Source: a virus. Taken from it: DNA of 64,000 nucleotides. The stretch covers positions 1-64,000 of the IMG/VR virus record IMGVR_UViG_3300046477_000387. The stretch is one strand, 5' to 3'. Numbering within the stretch: the first letter of the stretch is position 1; every line of letters begins with the position of its first letter. Positions 15,494-23,193 of this stretch are shown here, piece by piece. The notes beneath the pieces were generated by a model, which worked only from the letters and a program-made list of their open reading frames with translations, was not told the origin of the DNA and made no database searches. The position numbers and the translations under genes are program-made.

Positions 15494-15718
15494 CTAAAAG
15501 GTTGTCGGCTGAGCCACACCTCGCACCAGAGCCATGAACCCGGTCTGGAGGTCGGTGCAGCCCATCGAGACCCAGCGCTGGTCGAGTCCTTCCGCCGCGC
15601 GCAGCTTCGCCACCAGCTCGCCGCACTCCGAGGCTTTCGCCTTGATCTCGTTCATGAGCGCGATTTCTTCCGGCGACAGGTCGCGATACCCCTTGATGTG
15701 CTTGTGCTGGTCTTTCAT
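15494..15718 (-). CDS. acb2: Acb2-like anti-CBASS cyclic-nucleotide sponge
   Basis: A 74-residue protein matching the Acb2 family (DUF7681) along its whole length: HIKGYRDLSPEEIALMNEIK, then RWVSMGCTDLQTGFMALVR, then PTTF at the end. Acb2 proteins form small helical oligomers that sequester cyclic di- and trinucleotides made by CBASS cyclases, so the effector stays inactive. Tyr11 and Lys26, which I recall as ligand-contacting in characterised Acb2, are present at the same positions. The gene overlaps the upstream exonuclease by 4 bp. No nuclease or membrane motif is seen. Confidence 0.88.
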   Translation of the reverse strand: MKDQHKHIKGYRDLSPEEIALMNEIKAKASECGELVAKLRAAEGLDQRWVSMGCTDLQTGFMALVRGVAQPTTF

Positions 15719-16134
15719 GCGGCTTCCTTTTTCAATTGGTGGTCCCGGATCGCCCGCGCGTCAGCAAGGGCGTTATGAGGTAGATCGGAGACGGCATCGA
15801 GATCGCGCCGGATCTCCATCGTCAGCGGCGGCGTATTCAGGCGCATGCCCGGCCCCGTAATCAGTGCGTTGCAGAAATGCGCAATATCCTCGGGCCAGTC
15901 TGCGATCAGATGGATCGTGTCGTAGCGGGCGAGGAACTGCTGCAGCCGCGTCTGGAACAGGTTGAGCGACACCGGGCGCAGTCCAATGATCGGCATCACG
16001 TTCTTCGCCACCCAGGGGCCGGGGTTTTCGCAGCCGAGCGACTCGTAGAACTCGTGACCGTTCTCGGCCACGAGCGCCATCGAGATCAGCGCGCCCTTGA
16101 ACTCGTTGAACTCCGTGTCGATCCAGACTCTCAT
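15715..16134 (-). CDS. DEDD-family 3'-5' exonuclease
   Basis: A 139-residue protein with RNase T/Rv2179c-like signature residues: WIDTEFNEF (Asp and Glu of ExoI), IADWPEDI (ExoII Asp), and HNALADARAI (ExoIII His and Asp). It is small, as in the DUF5051 exoribonuclease group. It may trim RNA or single-stranded DNA. It is translationally coupled to PhoH upstream and the Acb2-like gene downstream. Confidence 0.8.
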   Translation of the reverse strand: MRVWIDTEFNEFKGALISMALVAENGHEFYESLGCENPGPWVAKNVMPIIGLRPVSLNLFQTRLQQFLARYDTIHLIADWPEDIAHFCNALITGPGMRLNTPPLTMEIRRDLDAVSDLPHNALADARAIRDHQLKKEAA

Positions 16135-16889
16135 GCGGCTTCCTTTTCGTAGCTTGCGACGATTTCGGCGACCAGCCCGGAACGGACGATGTCAGCCTTG
16201 GTGAATTGCACGTGACCCACTGCCGGAATCCAGGTCACGCGCTTGACTGCATCCTCGAGCCCGGAAGGCCCATGAATGTCCTTCTGCGCGATATCGCCGT
16301 TGACGACGACCTTGCAGTCCTCGCCGATGCGGGTCAGGAACATCTTCATCTGGACCGGCGTCGTGTTTTGTGCCTCGTCGAGGATGACGAATGCCCGGCG
16401 GAAGGTGCGGCCGCGCATGTAGGCAAGCGGTGCCGCTTCGATATTACCCATGCGCAGGTGATATTCGTAGGCGCCGGTGCCGAGGCGTTCGATGAAAATC
16501 TCCCGCAGCGGCGCAATGTAAGGGTCGAACTTCTCGTCCAGCTCGCCTGGCAGGAAGCCCAGGTTCTCGCCCGCCTCCACCGCCGGTCGCGTCACAATGA
16601 TCTTGTCGATCCGCTTCTCACGCAGGGCATCTGCAGCAAGGGACGCGCACAGATAGCTTTTGCCGGTGCCGGCCGGGCCGGTTGCAAAGGTGAGCGTCTT
16701 GCCCTTGATGGACGCGATGTAGCGCCCCTGAGCGCTCGTCTGAGCTTCGATCGGCTCGAAGTTCGGGCGCACGATCTTGCGCTGCTCATGTTCCGCTGCG
16801 GCGTTGTGAAGTGCGGCGTGATCCTCATTACGCCGACGGTCGGCACGTTGCTTCTGGCGGGTCTGGTGTTGCTGCTTCTGGCGGGGCAT
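16131..16889 (-). CDS. PhoH-family ATPase
   Basis: A 252-residue P-loop protein. It has Walker A GPAGTGKS at 71-78 and Walker B FVILDEAQN near 170, followed by TTPVQMKMFLTRIGEDCKVV and NGDIAQKD, the PhoH-specific region. The first 40 residues are Gln/Arg/His-rich. PhoH proteins are linked to RNA metabolism and are frequent in phages. It heads the leftward unit with the exonuclease and Acb2-like genes. A TATGAT -10 and an operator lie just upstream. Confidence 0.9.
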   Translation of the reverse strand: MPRQKQQHQTRQKQRADRRRNEDHAALHNAAAEHEQRKIVRPNFEPIEAQTSAQGRYIASIKGKTLTFATGPAGTGKSYLCASLAADALREKRIDKIIVTRPAVEAGENLGFLPGELDEKFDPYIAPLREIFIERLGTGAYEYHLRMGNIEAAPLAYMRGRTFRRAFVILDEAQNTTPVQMKMFLTRIGEDCKVVVNGDIAQKDIHGPSGLEDAVKRVTWIPAVGHVQFTKADIVRSGLVAEIVASYEKEAA

Positions 16890-16926
16890 GAGGGCGTCCT
16901 AGGGATGGCTAAGAGCCCTCATCATA

Positions 16927-16940
16927 AGTCAGTTTTGACT
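16927..16940. promoter_or_regulatory. Operator palindrome before phoH
   Basis: A perfect AGTCAGTTTTGACT; on the minus strand it is directly followed by TATGAT, a good -10. Confidence 0.88.
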
Positions 16941-16964
16941 GTGTTTCTATAAGCGAGCGACGAT

Positions 16965-18266
16965 TTAGTGGATCAGCGCCTTGACCACCGAGTGATCCAC
17001 TTCAGCCAGGTTCCGGTGATACCACTTGCCGCCCGAGACCGCGAAGTCCGTCACCGCCACGTAGTCGAAGTTGGTCGAGCGGGTCTCGGTATCCACATTG
17101 ACGAGCGCGAAGCCATTGTGCCAGCGCTCACCCTCGCAGTAGGAGGCGCTGCGCCGGTGGCCACTGCCGAGCTGGTGCCATTCGTAGGCGCCGTAGATCG
17201 GGCTGAAGTGGCTCCAGACCTGGTGCTTGTGATGATGCCCGTTCACGCCCGGCAGACCCATGTTGCGGGCGTGCGGAAAGTGGTGGCACAGCACCGTGTC
17301 GAAGTAGACCTTGTAGTTGTTGCCGAGCTCCTTCTCGAAGTCGCGCTTCGTGAAGGCGGCCAGATCCGCCTTGGCGATGTAGTTGATCTCATACCGATCT
17401 AGCCCCAGCAGCTTGCTCACGGTCATCCCGTGCAGGTCCGAGAGCACTGAGCGCAGTGCCGGCGTCGCGTCGGCCATGTGCCGCAGCAGGCGTGCTTCGT
17501 GGTTGCCTTCGATGAAGTCCATCTGGGCGTTGGGGCAAGCCTTGCGCATCGGCGCAAAGATATGGTCGAGCACAAAGCGAATCCGGCCCGTCACGTCCCA
17601 CTCACGCGGGTCGACGCCATACTTCCCGAATTCTGGAAGATCGTAGCAATCCCCATTGAAGACGATCACGTCCGGCTGCACCCGTTTGGCGGTGTCGATC
17701 AGCACGCGCAGGTAGAACAGGTCGATCTCCTTGTCGTGCAGGTCCGAGCACACGAGGATCGTCTTGAAGCGGTTGCTGTTGGCGCGCACGTAGCGCTCGG
17801 CCCAATCCCGTCGGTCCACGTTCAGGCGCCGGTAGTGGTCGACCGAGACGTGCTTGGCGACGTTGCGTTCATGCTGGTGCTGCTGGCGCGACAGCTCGAG
17901 CTGGGCCTGGCGCCGGAACTCGTGGAAGCTGCCGAAATGCTGGTTCCATGCGCTCTCGGCAAGCGGACCCTCGCGGCGGAACCTGTCGCGCGTGACCTGA
18001 CACTCCGGGTTGAGCAGCGCGAACGTGCGCAGCGCTTCGATGCACTCCTCGGCCGTCGCTTCGGTGATCCGGCTCACGTTCTCGGACAGGGGCAGCTCGA
18101 CGCCGTTACGGTTGACGATCTTGCCCGCGTATTCCTTCGTGCGCCGCAGCGCGACCGCCCTGTTCTTCACCGTCTGCACCGAGAGGCCAAGCTCCCTCGC
18201 GACGTCCTGCATGGTGGGGTAGTTCTTCCTGTCGTTGAACGTGCGAGCGAATTGGTCGTTGAGCAT
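16965..18266 (-). CDS. Calcineurin-like metallophosphoesterase with N-terminal HTH
   Basis: A 433-residue protein. Residues about 15-45 look like a helix-turn-helix (MQDVARELGLSVQTVKNRAV). From about 165 the metallophosphoesterase signatures appear in order: VCSDLHDKE, VFNGDCYD, FIEGNHEARL, LCHHFPH and NGHHHKHQ. These form a two-metal centre that hydrolyses phosphodiesters; the natural substrate is unknown. The HTH suggests action on DNA. It lies between the lysis genes and PhoH. Confidence 0.85.
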   Translation of the reverse strand: MLNDQFARTFNDRKNYPTMQDVARELGLSVQTVKNRAVALRRTKEYAGKIVNRNGVELPLSENVSRITEATAEECIEALRTFALLNPECQVTRDRFRREGPLAESAWNQHFGSFHEFRRQAQLELSRQQHQHERNVAKHVSVDHYRRLNVDRRDWAERYVRANSNRFKTILVCSDLHDKEIDLFYLRVLIDTAKRVQPDVIVFNGDCYDLPEFGKYGVDPREWDVTGRIRFVLDHIFAPMRKACPNAQMDFIEGNHEARLLRHMADATPALRSVLSDLHGMTVSKLLGLDRYEINYIAKADLAAFTKRDFEKELGNNYKVYFDTVLCHHFPHARNMGLPGVNGHHHKHQVWSHFSPIYGAYEWHQLGSGHRRSASYCEGERWHNGFALVNVDTETRSTNFDYVAVTDFAVSGGKWYHRNLAEVDHSVVKALIH

Positions 18267-18293
18267 TCGATCTTCCTGGAGCGGATGGTGAAA

Positions 18294-18311
18294 CGGCCCA
18301 TCACTGGGCCG
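18294..18311 (-). terminator. Hairpin between lysis cassette and phosphoesterase
   Basis: CGGCCCA and TGGGCCG pair around a 4-base loop. On the minus strand GTTT follows, so termination would be partial. Confidence 0.45.
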
Positions 18312-18326
18312 GTTGTAAAGGCGGGA

Positions 18327-18635
18327 CTACTGCTGGGCCTGGCCGTCGAGCACCGACTGCACCCAGTCCACGAGCGCGTCGTGGTAGGTCGCAAGCGCGT
18401 GATACATGCCGACGATCTCGAGGTCGCTGTCCACGAACTCAGTGACTGTCGGGACGCGGTCCTCGGGCAGCAGCGGGAGCGCCTGCGACTTCTGCATCGC
18501 TGACGCCGGCGGGAGCAACAGCGATTCCCTTACGGGCGGCGTTGAGCAGCCGCACAGTATCGAGATCGAAAGGCATAGGCTGATCGCCAGCAGAGAGGCT
18601 CTGGACTTCACTTGCGGCGGCTTCAGAAGTGGCAT
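18327..18635 (-). CDS. Rz1: Outer-membrane spanin (Rz1-like lipoprotein)
   Basis: A 102-residue protein starting MPLLKPPQVKSRASLL. It has a hydrophobic signal sequence and a lipobox ending LCGCS, so it should be processed and lipidated at Cys. It overlaps the inner-membrane spanin gene in another frame for about 200 bp, the usual embedded Rz/Rz1 arrangement. It is longer than lambda Rz1 (60 residues), with a helical C-terminal periplasmic part. With Rz it fuses inner and outer membranes in the last step of lysis. Confidence 0.82.
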   Translation of the reverse strand: MPLLKPPQVKSRASLLAISLCLSISILCGCSTPPVRESLLLPPASAMQKSQALPLLPEDRVPTVTEFVDSDLEIVGMYHALATYHDALVDWVQSVLDGQAQQ

Positions 18636-18900
18636 GGTTGACCTTCGGGGGTTGGGCGAGCCGCGCGTTGACGGCTTGAGTGACGCTCGCGACCGCAGCC
18701 TGTTGCGTATTGGCCTGGGTCTGGATCTGGTTGCTGGCGGCGATCGACTTCGGGATCTCGGCGGCCGTCGCCTTGATTTCCTTCTGCTCGACCTTGACCT
18801 CGGCGGCCACGTTGAACTTGTGCTCGGTGTAGAAGCCCGCGCCGAAGGCGGCCGCGCAGGCGAGCGCGAGGATGCCGATCCTGGCAAGTAGTGGGTTCAT
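18439..18900 (-). CDS. Rz: Inner-membrane spanin (Rz-like)
   Basis: A 153-residue type II membrane protein. It has one N-terminal transmembrane helix (IGILALACAAAFGAGFY) followed by a helical, Gln/Ala-rich periplasmic domain. It lies between the holin and the overlapping Rz1 frame. It pairs with the Rz1-like lipoprotein across the periplasm. Confidence 0.82.
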   Translation of the reverse strand: MNPLLARIGILALACAAAFGAGFYTEHKFNVAAEVKVEQKEIKATAAEIPKSIAASNQIQTQANTQQAAVASVTQAVNARLAQPPKVNHATSEAAASEVQSLSAGDQPMPFDLDTVRLLNAARKGIAVAPAGVSDAEVAGAPAAARGPRPDSH

Positions 18901-18904
18901 TGCG

Positions 18905-19138
18905 TCACTCCTGTTTTGGCTTGGGCTCGGTGAGCGCCTTGCCGGCGATCGTGACGCCGGCCGCGGTCAGAAACTCCGTCCACGAGCGCGTCATGACGCC
19001 GAAGTCGAAGTTGATGCCCTTGTAGGCGGTCCATCCCGATGCGCCAAGCAGCACGATGAATACGAGGAACCACCAGATGCGCAGCGGACAGGGTGTCGCG
19101 TTATCGCGCTCGGTGAGGAATCGGGGGAAAAGCGTCAT
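18905..19138 (-). CDS. Putative holin
   Basis: A 77-residue protein. It has a clear transmembrane helix at about 20-40 (RIWWFLVFIVLLGASGWTAY), a second weakly hydrophobic stretch near 55-66, and a Lys/Glu-rich C-terminal tail. It overlaps the endolysin gene by 4 bp and precedes the spanins, the normal holin position. It would time lysis by forming pores in the inner membrane. Confidence 0.7.
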   Translation of the reverse strand: MTLFPRFLTERDNATPCPLRIWWFLVFIVLLGASGWTAYKGINFDFGVMTRSWTEFLTAAGVTIAGKALTEPKPKQE

Positions 19139-19665
19139 GCTGGAACTCCCTTGAATTCGGCCGCTTCGGCAAGCCGCCGGCGCAACAGCCCCGCGATGTG
19201 CTGGCCTTTAGCCATGTCCCATTTCTGGAACTCGTCGGCGGCCGCTGCGTGCTTGCCCGCGTTGAGCAGCCGCAGCATCGTTGAGCCCGCAAAGTTGCCG
19301 ACGCCCAGGTTGAACACGAAGTCAACCAGCGCGTCGAACTCGGCCTGCATAAGCGGCGTCGTGACCAGTCGGTTGACGGCGGCCACCGCACCCGCGACGT
19401 CAGCGCAGAGTTGAGCGTCTGCCTGGTTCTGCGTCCATGCGACGCCGTAGCGGACCTCGGGGCCGGTGTGTCCGACGCCGATCGTCCAGGGTGCGCCCGA
19501 GAGCTTGAGCAGCGCCGACGCAATCACGCCCGTATTCAGTGCGCTCTGCCACATGCCGAGACGCTGCAGTTCTTTTGCAAGCGGGGATGCGGGGTCGGGA
19601 TAGGCGTGCAGATAGCAGCCTTCGAAGTGTTCGGTCAGAGCAAGGCCGGTCTTGGAATATTGCAT
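19135..19665 (-). CDS. Endolysin, GH24 lysozyme
   Basis: A 176-residue muramidase of the T4 lysozyme family. The catalytic Glu is in TEHFEGCYLHAYPDP, followed by TIGVGHTG and the C-terminal lobe DALVDFVFNLGVGNFAGST. No signal peptide or SAR helix is seen, so release depends on the holin. The ATG is directly adjacent to the operator at 19666-19679, leaving no space for a normal ribosome-binding site; the nearest GGAG is about 15 bases away. Confidence 0.92.
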   Translation of the reverse strand: MQYSKTGLALTEHFEGCYLHAYPDPASPLAKELQRLGMWQSALNTGVIASALLKLSGAPWTIGVGHTGPEVRYGVAWTQNQADAQLCADVAGAVAAVNRLVTTPLMQAEFDALVDFVFNLGVGNFAGSTMLRLLNAGKHAAAADEFQKWDMAKGQHIAGLLRRRLAEAAEFKGVPA

Positions 19666-19679
19666 AGTCAGTTTTGACT
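19666..19679. promoter_or_regulatory. Operator palindrome abutting the endolysin start codon
   Basis: A perfect AGTCAGTTTTGACT ending at the base before the minus-strand ATG. In RNA it could also form a weak 5-bp stem beside the start. Confidence 0.88.
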
Positions 19680-19685
19680 ACTCCG

Positions 19686-20033
19686 TCAGACAAACTGATG
19701 AACCAGCTTCGCGCCGATAGCAAGCACGCCCGCGCCGATGATCGTCCAGACAACCTTGATCGTGCGCTTGACACCCTCGGCCATCGCTTCGTGCTTGATG
19801 TTGGATTTTTCGAGTTCGGCGGTTTTCTTCACGGCGTCGTCGAGCTGGAGCTCAAGACGGTCCACGCGCCGCTGCGTGGTCAGGTGTCGTTCTTCGATGA
19901 CGGCCAGCTTGACGAGTGCGTCAGCGACCTTGGTCATGCTTGTGCGGATTTCGCGGACGTCTTCCTGCACGTCGTTGATCTGGCTTTCAAGAGCAGCGAA
20001 TTCGGACACGCGGGCCTCGTTTTCTTCGTTCAT
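19686..20033 (-). CDS. XhlA-like coiled-coil, tail-anchored membrane protein
   Basis: A 115-residue protein. Residues 1-85 are a long amphipathic coiled coil and a single C-terminal transmembrane segment follows (IKVVWTIIGAGVLAIGAKLV). This is the layout of the haemolysin XhlA family, which assists holins. Its place upstream of the endolysin supports a lysis role. Confidence 0.7.
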   Translation of the reverse strand: MNEENEARVSEFAALESQINDVQEDVREIRTSMTKVADALVKLAVIEERHLTTQRRVDRLELQLDDAVKKTAELEKSNIKHEAMAEGVKRTIKVVWTIIGAGVLAIGAKLVHQFV

Positions 20034-20102
20034 ACCGATTTCCTTCGTCGCTCTCTTGCAAAGGTCCAGCCAGGATGATAGGCCAAAATGAAAACAGCGG
20101 CA

Positions 20103-20116
20103 AGTCAGTTTTGACT
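20103..20116. promoter_or_regulatory. Operator palindrome of the lysis operon
   Basis: A perfect AGTCAGTTTTGACT. On the minus strand it overlaps TTGCCG, which is 17 bp from TATCAT, a plausible promoter for the XhlA-like gene and lysis cassette. Confidence 0.88.
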
Positions 20117-20146
20117 GTCACCACCGTGGGTGGAAGATCGGACTGG

Positions 20147-20464
20147 TTAGGCTACGATCGTGCCGCCTGAAAAGAGATAACGGTTTCTACCTGCGCCGCT
20201 TATATCCGCTGGCGCCGCGACAACCAGTGCGGCTTCAACGAAGTCGAGCGGCTCCTGCCCCTTGTCGGGCAGTCCATCAAGCGGAACCGGGATCATTTCA
20301 AAGGATGCAGGCTGCTTGCCGGCGACATGCGCCTCTGCGGACACGTAGCTCATGACCACCGCCGAAGTTGCCTTTGCCACATAGTCAAGGTTGATGCTTC
20401 GGACGATGTGATAGCTGGCTTCGCCGCCGGTCGCTTCGAGGGTGAGGGTCTTGTTGATAGGCAT
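20147..20464 (-). CDS. Small protein downstream of the fibre genes
   Basis: A 105-residue, mostly beta-strand protein ending RNRYLFSGGTIVA. No family is recognised. Its position between fibre genes and lysis suggests an accessory virion or fibre-related role. Confidence 0.55.
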   Translation of the reverse strand: MPINKTLTLEATGGEASYHIVRSINLDYVAKATSAVVMSYVSAEAHVAGKQPASFEMIPVPLDGLPDKGQEPLDFVEAALVVAAPADISGAGRNRYLFSGGTIVA

Positions 20465-20474
20465 GACATGTCCT

Positions 20475-20741
20475 TTAGTCTGCGCGGCTGCCCGCGTCGG
20501 TTTCGATACTGATCTGACAGTGCCCCGGCTGAATCCAGTTCAGCACACCGCATATGACCTTGCAGCCCTTGCATGAGCCATCGCGCACGTTCTTGCCGAA
20601 CACCGACGAGAGCGTCTCGGTAGGGTCGCCGAAGCGCGCGGCTGGCTCAGGACGCAGGACCAGGTTCAGCAGCGGCCCGAGAGCCGTGTTGGTGCCCTGG
20701 TCCAGAATCAGCAGCAGATTCCAGAAATAGCGGCTCATCAT
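20475..20741 (-). CDS. Conserved small phage protein
   Basis: An 88-residue protein (MMSRYFWNLLLILDQGTNTA). It has a hydrophobic N-terminal helix and a Cys pair in GSCKGCKVICGVLNWIQPGH. Proteins of this pattern occur near lysis or fibre genes in proteobacterial phages; the function is unknown to me. The start overlaps the preceding gene in an ATGATGA arrangement. Confidence 0.6.
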   Translation of the reverse strand: MMSRYFWNLLLILDQGTNTALGPLLNLVLRPEPAARFGDPTETLSSVFGKNVRDGSCKGCKVICGVLNWIQPGHCQISIETDAGSRAD

Positions 20742-21289
20742 GCCGGCCACGTAAGACTCGGCAGTTCGGGCTCGATATCCGCATACCCGGTCGGCGTCGC
20801 GCGCGTGCCCGCTGTCACCTCCGCCAGGATCGAATACAGCGTGTTCCATGTCGTGTCGCGTGCTGACACCGCATAGTTGCCCTCCTTTGCAAACTGGGGA
20901 ACCGATGACGGTGCGTAAGTGCAGGCACTCAGGATGCCGTCATAGTTGCGCGTCTTGGCGAAGTCATCCAGACGCTGCTGGGTCTGCTGGATCACGGAGC
21001 TTTTCAGCTGCTCCTGCGCGAGCGCTTGAGCGGCTGCGATCTGGTCTGCCGTCATGTCGGTCACGACCCACGCCGTCACCCAGTTGCCCCCAGCGTCCTG
21101 CGTCACGCCATTGCGCGCAACCGTCTGCGTGGCAGTGATGGTCGGAGCTGGTGCTTCGAGAACCGGATCAGCGCCCGCAAATTCGAGCGCATCGGCCGTC
21201 AATGGCGACGGCAGCACACTATCCGGATGCGCCGCGCGCAGTTCCGCTTCAGATACGACTGCGCCAGTGGCGCGGATTCTGTATTCCAT
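20738..21289 (-). CDS. Tail-fibre assembly-like protein
   Basis: A 183-residue protein. The N-terminal part is strand-rich and Pro-containing. The C-terminal part has the helical segment TQQRLDDFAKTRNYDGILSA and then AKEGNYAVSARDTTWNTLY, which resembles the tail-fibre assembly and DUF4376-type proteins encoded after fibres. It probably chaperones fibre trimerisation. Confidence 0.65.
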   Translation of the reverse strand: MEYRIRATGAVVSEAELRAAHPDSVLPSPLTADALEFAGADPVLEAPAPTITATQTVARNGVTQDAGGNWVTAWVVTDMTADQIAAAQALAQEQLKSSVIQQTQQRLDDFAKTRNYDGILSACTYAPSSVPQFAKEGNYAVSARDTTWNTLYSILAEVTAGTRATPTGYADIEPELPSLTWPA

Positions 21290-21297
21290 GATGGTCC

Positions 21298-23193
21298 CTA
21301 TGCGATGGCGAGAAATGCGTAAGTCGCACCCACAGCGTTGACTGCAGTGTTGGCTGTTGAGGCGATTCCAAACCCGACCGACTGCGGCGCAAGAAAGTCA
21401 ATAGTCGTCGCTTCGGCTTGCGTCGTGTCAATAAGTAAGGTCGGATCGTTTCCGACAACGATCCCTCTTACAGAATCGAATACAAGCCAGTGGTCTGTGG
21501 TCGCATCCGTTCTATGTATCAGGACAAACCGTGCGCCGTTCGTGAAGCCGCAGTTGATCGTCTGTGCTGCACCCGTCCCAATGTAATTGCCGATTTTCGA
21601 CACACCGGCAAGTTCACCGAACAGGTAGGCGACGTAATTGTCACCCGACGTGTTGGTCTTGGCATCCGAGCCAACGGTGAAGTTGGCCGCTGTCGGCGCG
21701 GTGTTATTAAGATAGGCGGTGTTCGCTGCAGCGCCAGCCTGCGAATCAAGCAAGAGGATCTGTCCAGCTCCAAGCGGCTGGTGATACACCGCCCAATCAT
21801 TCGCCGTCGTCCGATCCTTGATCCACATCATCTTCGGCGCGACGCCGAGGTTATGCGCGAGCGTGTGGTTCGCTCCGGTGCCCGTGTAGCAGACGGTGTC
21901 GAAGAAGCCGGGGGCACGAGCGAAAAGCCAAAGCATTTCCGATGCAGAACTACCGTTGAGTGTTGTGTTCTGATTCGCCCCAAGAGAAACTCCGTTGGGG
22001 TCAAAAGAAACGACATCTGTGGTTGCAGCACTTTGACCCTGATCGGCAACATTTAGACTTGGACACAGCGCTACTGATCGGCCTCGCAATTTGTCAACAA
22101 CGTAGGAGTTACTCCCCGTTCGCACTTGCCCCATCACCAAATCCGGCGCAAACCCCACGCCCGTCACCGTAGCAGCCGCTCCCGTTCCCGTTCGCGCAAT
22201 CGCGTTATACACACTCGCCCCGCTCGTCGGCGTGCGCATCGGGCCGCGTCGGATGGCGAGGTAGATGAAGGTGTTGCTTGGAGAAAGGAGACCACCTAAT
22301 ACCTGGAACCCTGTAGCAGTAGGGTGCAGAAGGTCGCTCGACAATGAATTTTCCGAACCGCTACTGTCGGCGAATAGACGAGGAACTGCGCTGTAATTGA
22401 ATCCCCGGCTTGAGTCGAGCAGAGCCCAGTTGGTGACGGCAGACGCTCCTTTATAAAACAGGAACTGCGGCTCCCATCCCAGATTCACCGTCGCATTGCC
22501 GCTTCCGTCCGTCGTGAACGCCCCACACTGCACGATCCCATTGACAGTATCCGGGTCATGCGCCCACGCGTAGGCGACATAGGTCGCGTTCAGGATGTTC
22601 GCGTTGCCCGACACAGAGAACGTCGTCGCGCTCGCTGCCGTGATCTGCGTGAACGAGCCGGTCTGCGCCGCGGTCGTGTCGAGATACAGGTCGCCCGTTG
22701 CCGAGCGGTGCCATACGGCCCAATCGCCGTTTGCGTCACGCCGTTTCGCAGTCACCATGCCGGGTGCGATGCCAAGCGCGTGCGGAATCTGCCGGTTGCT
22801 CGTGCCGTCTCCGGTCCAGGTGATGATGTCGAAGAAACGGGCGGATTTTCTGAATGTCCATGAGGCGAGGCTTTCAGCTGAGCCATTCGCTCCAGAGAAG
22901 GAGGCAAGAGAAAACCCATTACTATTGAACGAAGTTACATACGACCCTGGACCCTCGCTGAAGTTGTTTTGCGTGGCTAAAACGTTAGCCACGCCTCGCG
23001 TCGAGTCCTGCAGTAGATGTCCATAACTTGCGCTGGCTCGGTCTTTTATCCAAACCATGCCGCCCTTCGTCAGATCGACCCCATTGGTGATCGTCTGCGT
23101 CGAGCCATTGCCGACATATGGATACGCCGAAAAAACATCCTCGACATACAGTTTGCCCTGCCCCGCAGCGGCCAAAAGTGCGCGATGGCTCAT
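21298..23193 (-). CDS. Tail fibre protein with repeated beta domains
   Basis: A 631-residue protein. A unit of about 150-200 residues recurs three times, each with an LGIAPGMV or LGVAPKMMWIKDR segment, a DW(A)VWH or DWAVYHQ segment, and VAYLF or VAYAW. It begins with a unit carrying GGMVWIKDRASASYGHLL. Such repeats form trimeric, receptor-binding fibre segments. It is the last of three fibre genes and overlaps the one before it. Confidence 0.75.
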   Translation of the reverse strand: MSHRALLAAAGQGKLYVEDVFSAYPYVGNGSTQTITNGVDLTKGGMVWIKDRASASYGHLLQDSTRGVANVLATQNNFSEGPGSYVTSFNSNGFSLASFSGANGSAESLASWTFRKSARFFDIITWTGDGTSNRQIPHALGIAPGMVTAKRRDANGDWAVWHRSATGDLYLDTTAAQTGSFTQITAASATTFSVSGNANILNATYVAYAWAHDPDTVNGIVQCGAFTTDGSGNATVNLGWEPQFLFYKGASAVTNWALLDSSRGFNYSAVPRLFADSSGSENSLSSDLLHPTATGFQVLGGLLSPSNTFIYLAIRRGPMRTPTSGASVYNAIARTGTGAAATVTGVGFAPDLVMGQVRTGSNSYVVDKLRGRSVALCPSLNVADQGQSAATTDVVSFDPNGVSLGANQNTTLNGSSASEMLWLFARAPGFFDTVCYTGTGANHTLAHNLGVAPKMMWIKDRTTANDWAVYHQPLGAGQILLLDSQAGAAANTAYLNNTAPTAANFTVGSDAKTNTSGDNYVAYLFGELAGVSKIGNYIGTGAAQTINCGFTNGARFVLIHRTDATTDHWLVFDSVRGIVVGNDPTLLIDTTQAEATTIDFLAPQSVGFGIASTANTAVNAVGATYAFLAIA

